Shown here: positions 42,152-45,201 of the stretch, piece after piece
How the letters are laid out: each line of letters begins with the position of its first letter
Numbering within the stretch: the stretch's first letter is position 1
DNA from: an uncultured Eubacteriales bacterium
GTDB taxonomy: Bacteria; Bacillota; Clostridia; Lachnospirales; CAG-274
NCBI GenBank assembly: GCA_905201505.1
Contig: CAJKOJ010000010.1
Span: 1-45,201 of the forward strand
Length of the DNA stretch: 45,201 nt
Direction: 5' to 3'
Notes under the pieces: generated by a model
Database searches by the model: none
Told to the model about the DNA's origin: nothing
Seen by the model: the letters and a program-made list of their open reading frames with translations, nothing else
Position numbers and translations under genes: made by a program

Positions 42152-42925
42152 TTAATCTTCACTTACAGTTTCTGTCATTTCTGCATAACTGTCACCAACG
42201 TCTCTTCCCAAATCACAGGTATATACCCATTCAACAACATCTCCCGGCTTTAAAACATAAGCGTCACAGGCAACATCTTTAAATTCGCCGTTTACTTTAT
42301 ACATCCAGCCTGACAGGTCACCGCAGTCAAATTCATAAATATTTCCAATTCCCTCTATATAGACATTTGTAGTCTTATTGTACTCAAAATGAATATTATT
42401 CATTACAAGCTCTCTTTCAAGAAGAGAGAAAGCCGTATCACCCTCTCTTATATCAACATCAGCTGCCTTATACAATATACCGTCAGCAGGAACAAGAGAA
42501 CTCTTTGATTTGTCTAGCTTATCCATATTGCTTAGTATTGTTTCACAGCTTACAGACAATGTACAAACACCAATACCGGGTATACTTGTTCTTTCTTTTG
42601 TTGATATTTCAATTTCAGGTTCTTCTGCATTTGCAGGCACGAGATTAGGAACTTCAATTACTCCCGGAGTATCATCTATCTGCACTAATGTTGATGTTTC
42701 ACTTTGAGCCTCAGTGGTAGTTTCTGTTGAAGTAAATTCAGATGTTGATATATCTTCTGTAGTATATGTACTTGTTTCGCTTTCCTTCTCCCACTTTATG
42801 GGTGCAGTTCTCTCCGCTTTAACAGGGTGTTTTATAACTCCAGCATAAAATCCTGTACCAAGCACAATTACAGATATTATAAAAAATAAAATTATACTCT
42901 TATTTTCCTTTAATTTTTCTATCAT
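42152..42925 (-). CDS. Membrane-anchored DUF4430 (transcobalamin beta-like) protein
   Basis: Protein of 257 residues. One N-terminal membrane segment (about 10-30, ILFFIISVIVLGTGFYAGVI) without a lipobox cysteine acts as an anchor or signal. A Thr/Ser/Glu linker follows (about 45-85), then a DUF4430 domain (about 110-250): GDTAFSLLERELVMNNIHFEY, then DLSGWMYKVNGEFKDVACD and LKPGDVVEWVYTCDLG. The same SGWMY.VNG core appears twice in the SLH protein at 35690. DUF4430 is related to the C-terminal ligand-lid domain of transcobalamin. The stop is directly followed by ecfT, and the alpha-toroid gene ends upstream with one base between. A ligand-capture role beside the ECF importer is inferred. Confidence 0.8.
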   Translation of the reverse strand: MIEKLKENKSIILFFIISVIVLGTGFYAGVIKHPVKAERTAPIKWEKESETSTYTTEDISTSEFTSTETTTEAQSETSTLVQIDDTPGVIEVPNLVPANAEEPEIEISTKERTSIPGIGVCTLSVSCETILSNMDKLDKSKSSLVPADGILYKAADVDIREGDTAFSLLERELVMNNIHFEYNKTTNVYIEGIGNIYEFDCGDLSGWMYKVNGEFKDVACDAYVLKPGDVVEWVYTCDLGRDVGDSYAEMTETVSED

Positions 42926-42926
42926 T

Positions 42927-43802
42927 CTATTTTTCCTGCCTCATATAAATTATTTTATTGTTATTAATATCATAAAGCGAACTTTCGCCCCTGCAATATC
43001 TTTCATAAGCAGCTATTGCATAGGCAGCTTGCTCTGTAGCCATTTGATTAAACTCCTTGCCTTTTATATGGCTGAATCCACCATCAGCAGTATATTCCAT
43101 TATATTGTTATATACTCTTTCAATTTCTGACTTATTTATATAATTACCCAATGCTGTATATGCTGTAAGCATTTGTGCATACCCCTCAAGGCTTTCCGGA
43201 TTTTTGCCTTTAAGCCATTCAACAGCTCTTTCTATTGCTCTTTCCGCATTTGCCCTGTATTTATAGAAACTCAATGCCTGCAAGGCCATAGCTGTCACAT
43301 CAACATCACCGCCGCCGCTTAGTGAAAAACTTCCGTCACTGTTTTGCTTAGACAAAAGCAAAGAAAGATAATTTTCACACTCAGCATTTTCATATCCTCC
43401 GCATTTAGTTGCTATAATTGCATATATAACACTATTTAACCCCTGTACAGTTATTTTGTCATAATCCGCAATTTTTTCAACAAGGTTATATCCTGACACA
43501 TTATATGGATTTTTGCCCATAGCTGTCAATGCTATAATAATTCTTGAATATGTAGTATACTTTCTGTCTATATCACCGTTTGCAGCCTTTAAAGTATCAC
43601 AGAGGTTTTCATAATACTCATTAAAGTCCATTTTACTTCCGCTTCTGACCATAGCAAGTATAAGCCATTCTCCTCCTGAAGAGCCGCTTTTGATACTTTC
43701 ACAATCCACATTTTTATAATATTCGTCTGTATATTCATTTGCAAAAACACTATTATTTAATAAAAGCATTATTACAATTGTAAGTGCAAATATTCTTTTC
43801 AT
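42927..43802 (-). CDS. Secreted alpha/alpha-toroid protein (prenyltransferase-like repeats; transcobalamin alpha-like)
   Basis: Secreted protein of 291 residues. The signal peptide (1 to about 22) ends NNSVFA. The rest is helical hairpin repeats of the squalene-cyclase/prenyltransferase toroid type: LLSKQNSDGSFSLSGGGDVD then VTAMALQALSFYKY, SLEGYAQMLTAYTALGNY, TADGGFSHIKGKEFNQMATE then QAAYAIAAYERY. The QNSDGSF and DVDVTAMALQAL motifs are classic. The same fold is the N-terminal domain of intrinsic factor and transcobalamin. No cyclase catalytic Asp-rich motif is seen, which favours binding over catalysis. It is first in the ECF operon, with GGGAGG before its ATG and a good promoter. Confidence 0.78.
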   Translation of the reverse strand: MKRIFALTIVIMLLLNNSVFANEYTDEYYKNVDCESIKSGSSGGEWLILAMVRSGSKMDFNEYYENLCDTLKAANGDIDRKYTTYSRIIIALTAMGKNPYNVSGYNLVEKIADYDKITVQGLNSVIYAIIATKCGGYENAECENYLSLLLSKQNSDGSFSLSGGGDVDVTAMALQALSFYKYRANAERAIERAVEWLKGKNPESLEGYAQMLTAYTALGNYINKSEIERVYNNIMEYTADGGFSHIKGKEFNQMATEQAAYAIAAYERYCRGESSLYDINNNKIIYMRQEK

Positions 43803-43839
43803 AAAATCCTCCCAATATAATTACTTTTCACAATATTTT

Positions 43840-43868
43840 ATTATAAAACGAAATTAAAATTATTGCAA
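43840..43868 (-). promoter_or_regulatory. Promoter of the toroid-DUF4430-ECF operon
   Basis: TTGCAA (43863-43868), 17-base spacer, TATAAT (43840-43845). The leader is only about 30 bases long, so this operon has no riboswitch of its own. Confidence 0.7.
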
Positions 43869-43926
43869 CCAATAAAGTCATATATACACCTTATTTTCTC
43901 ATATATTTACACAAGGAGATGATTAG

Positions 43927-45201
43927 ATGGAAATATATACCGTAAAACAAGGCGACACAATTGCCTCAATAGCACAAAGCTTTGGCATAACACCGGAACA
44001 AATTATAAATACAAATCTAATAACAAATCCTGACAATTTAGTTGTCGGTCAGGATTTAATAATACTTATACCACAGATAACACATATTGTATCACCCGGT
44101 GAAACACTTGCATCTATAGCAAATGAGTATAACACCTCAGTAAGTGCTATATTAAGGAACAATCCCACAATTACAGCAGACAATTTACCTGAAGGTACAA
44201 TTCTTGCAATAACATACAGAAATGTAAATCCAACAAGATCTATTGTTTTAAATGGATACACCTATCCTGAAATACCAAGAGAAAATCTCAAAAGGATACT
44301 TCCTTATCTTACATTTATGACTATTTTCACCTATGGATTTACTAATGAGGGTGACTTAATTTCCCCAAATGATGAAGAGCTTATACAATTAGCTTTGGAC
44401 TTTGGTGTATCACCAACAATGCTTATTTCTACTCTCACAAGTGAGGGCACGTTTTCAAATGAACTGGCAAGAGTACTTCTTGACGATCCTGAACTTCAAA
44501 ATAAACTTATTAATAATATTATAGAAACAATGCAAAGAAAGGGATATACCGCCCTTGATATTGACTTTGAATACCTCCCCGTTGAAAACAGGGAAAGTTA
44601 TATTAACTTTGTTGCAAGGCTTACTGAAGAACTAAATGCCAACGGCTATTACAGTCTTGTTGCTTTAGCTCCAAAAACTTCAGCAACACAACCCGGTCTT
44701 TTATATGAATCTCATGACTATTTTGGCTTAGGCAGAGCAGCAAATTTTGCACTGCTAATGACATATGAATGGGGATATACTTATGGACCGCCTCTGCCTG
44801 TTGCACCGCTTCCAAATGTCGAAGCTGTTATAAGCTATGGTGTGACTGATATACCTTCGCAGAAAATACTGATGGGTATCCCACTATACGGATATGATTG
44901 GCAAATACCTTATGTTCAAGGCACAAGTGCACGTTCCCTCTCACCCGTTCAGGCTGTGGAACTTGCTTTGGAAACCGGTTCGCAAATTGAATATGATGAC
45001 TATCAGCAGGCACCTTTCTTCTATTATACAAGAGATTCTCAACAGCATGTTGTCTGGTTCGAAAATCTAAGAAGTATTAACGCCAAGTTAAATTTGATTG
45101 AACAATATGACCTGGCAGGAGCAAGTTTATGGAATATTATAAGGGAATTCCCTCAATTTTATATGCTTGTCAACAGTAGATTTAATATAGTAAAATTAAT
45201 A
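43927..45201 (+). CDS. LysM-GH18 glycoside hydrolase (YaaH/SleL-like), partial
   Basis: The only plus-strand gene; open to the end of the window (425 codons seen, no stop). Two LysM domains (MEIYTVKQGDTIASIAQSFG, then HIVSPGETLASIANEYN) bind peptidoglycan glycan. A GH18 domain follows from about residue 110; the catalytic DXDXE motif is seen in GYTALDIDFEYLP, and MTYEWGYTYGPPLPVAP and ILMGIPLYGYDW are later GH18 strands. Spore-forming bacteria use this arrangement (YaaH, SleL) as a cortex-fragment N-acetylglucosaminidase in spores. No signal peptide is present, as in those proteins. AGGAG lies nine bases before the ATG. The 3' end is missing. Confidence 0.92.
   Translation, partial: MEIYTVKQGDTIASIAQSFGITPEQIINTNLITNPDNLVVGQDLIILIPQITHIVSPGETLASIANEYNTSVSAILRNNPTITADNLPEGTILAITYRNVNPTRSIVLNGYTYPEIPRENLKRILPYLTFMTIFTYGFTNEGDLISPNDEELIQLALDFGVSPTMLISTLTSEGTFSNELARVLLDDPELQNKLINNIIETMQRKGYTALDIDFEYLPVENRESYINFVARLTEELNANGYYSLVALAPKTSATQPGLLYESHDYFGLGRAANFALLMTYEWGYTYGPPLPVAPLPNVEAVISYGVTDIPSQKILMGIPLYGYDWQIPYVQGTSARSLSPVQAVELALETGSQIEYDDYQQAPFFYYTRDSQQHVVWFENLRSINAKLNLIEQYDLAGASLWNIIREFPQFYMLVNSRFNIVKLI

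Noticed and set aside
42927..43802. Terpene cyclase or protein prenyltransferase enzyme
   Set aside because: It has toroid repeats but a signal peptide and no visible catalytic Asp-rich motif; context points to ligand binding.
44049..45031. Minus-strand ORFs near the right end
   Set aside because: Antisense to the LysM-GH18 gene, whose plus-strand reading has clear LysM and GH18 motifs and runs open to the edge.

Overview
The window reads as chromosomal DNA of a low-GC Gram-positive anaerobe of the class Clostridia (Lachnospirales-like; this is an inference). Supporting signs are A+T-rich DNA, strong AGGAGG ribosome sites, TTGACA-17-TATAAT promoters, a CIRCE-controlled hrcA-grpE-dnaK-dnaJ operon, an rpsU-yqeY pair, S-layer homology (SLH) domains, copper-amine-oxidase-N domains, and a LysM/GH18 protein of the spore-cortex hydrolase type. 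All genes lie on the minus strand except the last, which points right and runs off the end. I see no tRNA, rRNA, CRISPR array, insertion sequence or phage gene.

Layout. (1) 44-12278 is an extracellular polysaccharide operon, read right to left: initiating sugar-phosphate transferase, VanZ-like protein, nucleotidyltransferase-fold protein, a PssD/PssE-type two-subunit glycosyltransferase, three TupA-like ATP-grasp proteins alternating with GT4 glycosyltransferases, Wzy polymerase, another GT4 and a Wzx flippase. A sugar-1-phosphate nucleotidyltransferase sits upstream as its own unit (12660-13394). (2) 13622-18746 holds an RluA-type pseudouridine synthase, cinA-recA, and a pair of membrane proteins homologous to CbiB and CobS of cobalamin synthesis whose catalytic motifs are eroded. 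(3) 18884-35571 is mostly housekeeping: a secreted copper-amine-oxidase-N protein, rpsU-yqeY, ydcF-methyltransferase-hslO, the heat-shock operon, an ASCH protein and MFS exporter, glmM-glmS-mtnN, and an EamA transporter. (4) 35690-43802 is the most interesting part: a probable vitamin B12 acquisition locus. (5) 43927 to the end is the start of a LysM-GH18 gene.

The B12 locus contains a secreted alpha/alpha-toroid protein, a membrane-anchored DUF4430 (transcobalamin beta-like) protein, an EcfT subunit, and a single polypeptide that fuses two ECF ATPases to a membrane S-component. It is followed by a cobalamin riboswitch with its own promoter, which leads a 1004-residue wall protein built as DUF4430, beta-propeller, DUF4430 and three SLH repeats. 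The toroid and DUF4430 genes resemble the two halves of animal intrinsic factor/transcobalamin, encoded separately. The wall protein may do in a Gram-positive envelope what the beta-propeller protein BtuG does on Bacteroides. The domain identities and riboswitch can be seen in the sequence; B12 binding and the joint mechanism are inference.

Several starts were moved inward to agree with ribosome sites, and two genes (11580 and 9398) appear to start with TTG in TTGA stop/start overlaps. The gene-free stretches above about 300 bases hold only control signals: 12279-12659 (a possible terminator, promoter and leader hairpin) and 28375-28728 (hrcA promoter, CIRCE, and the MFS gene's terminator).
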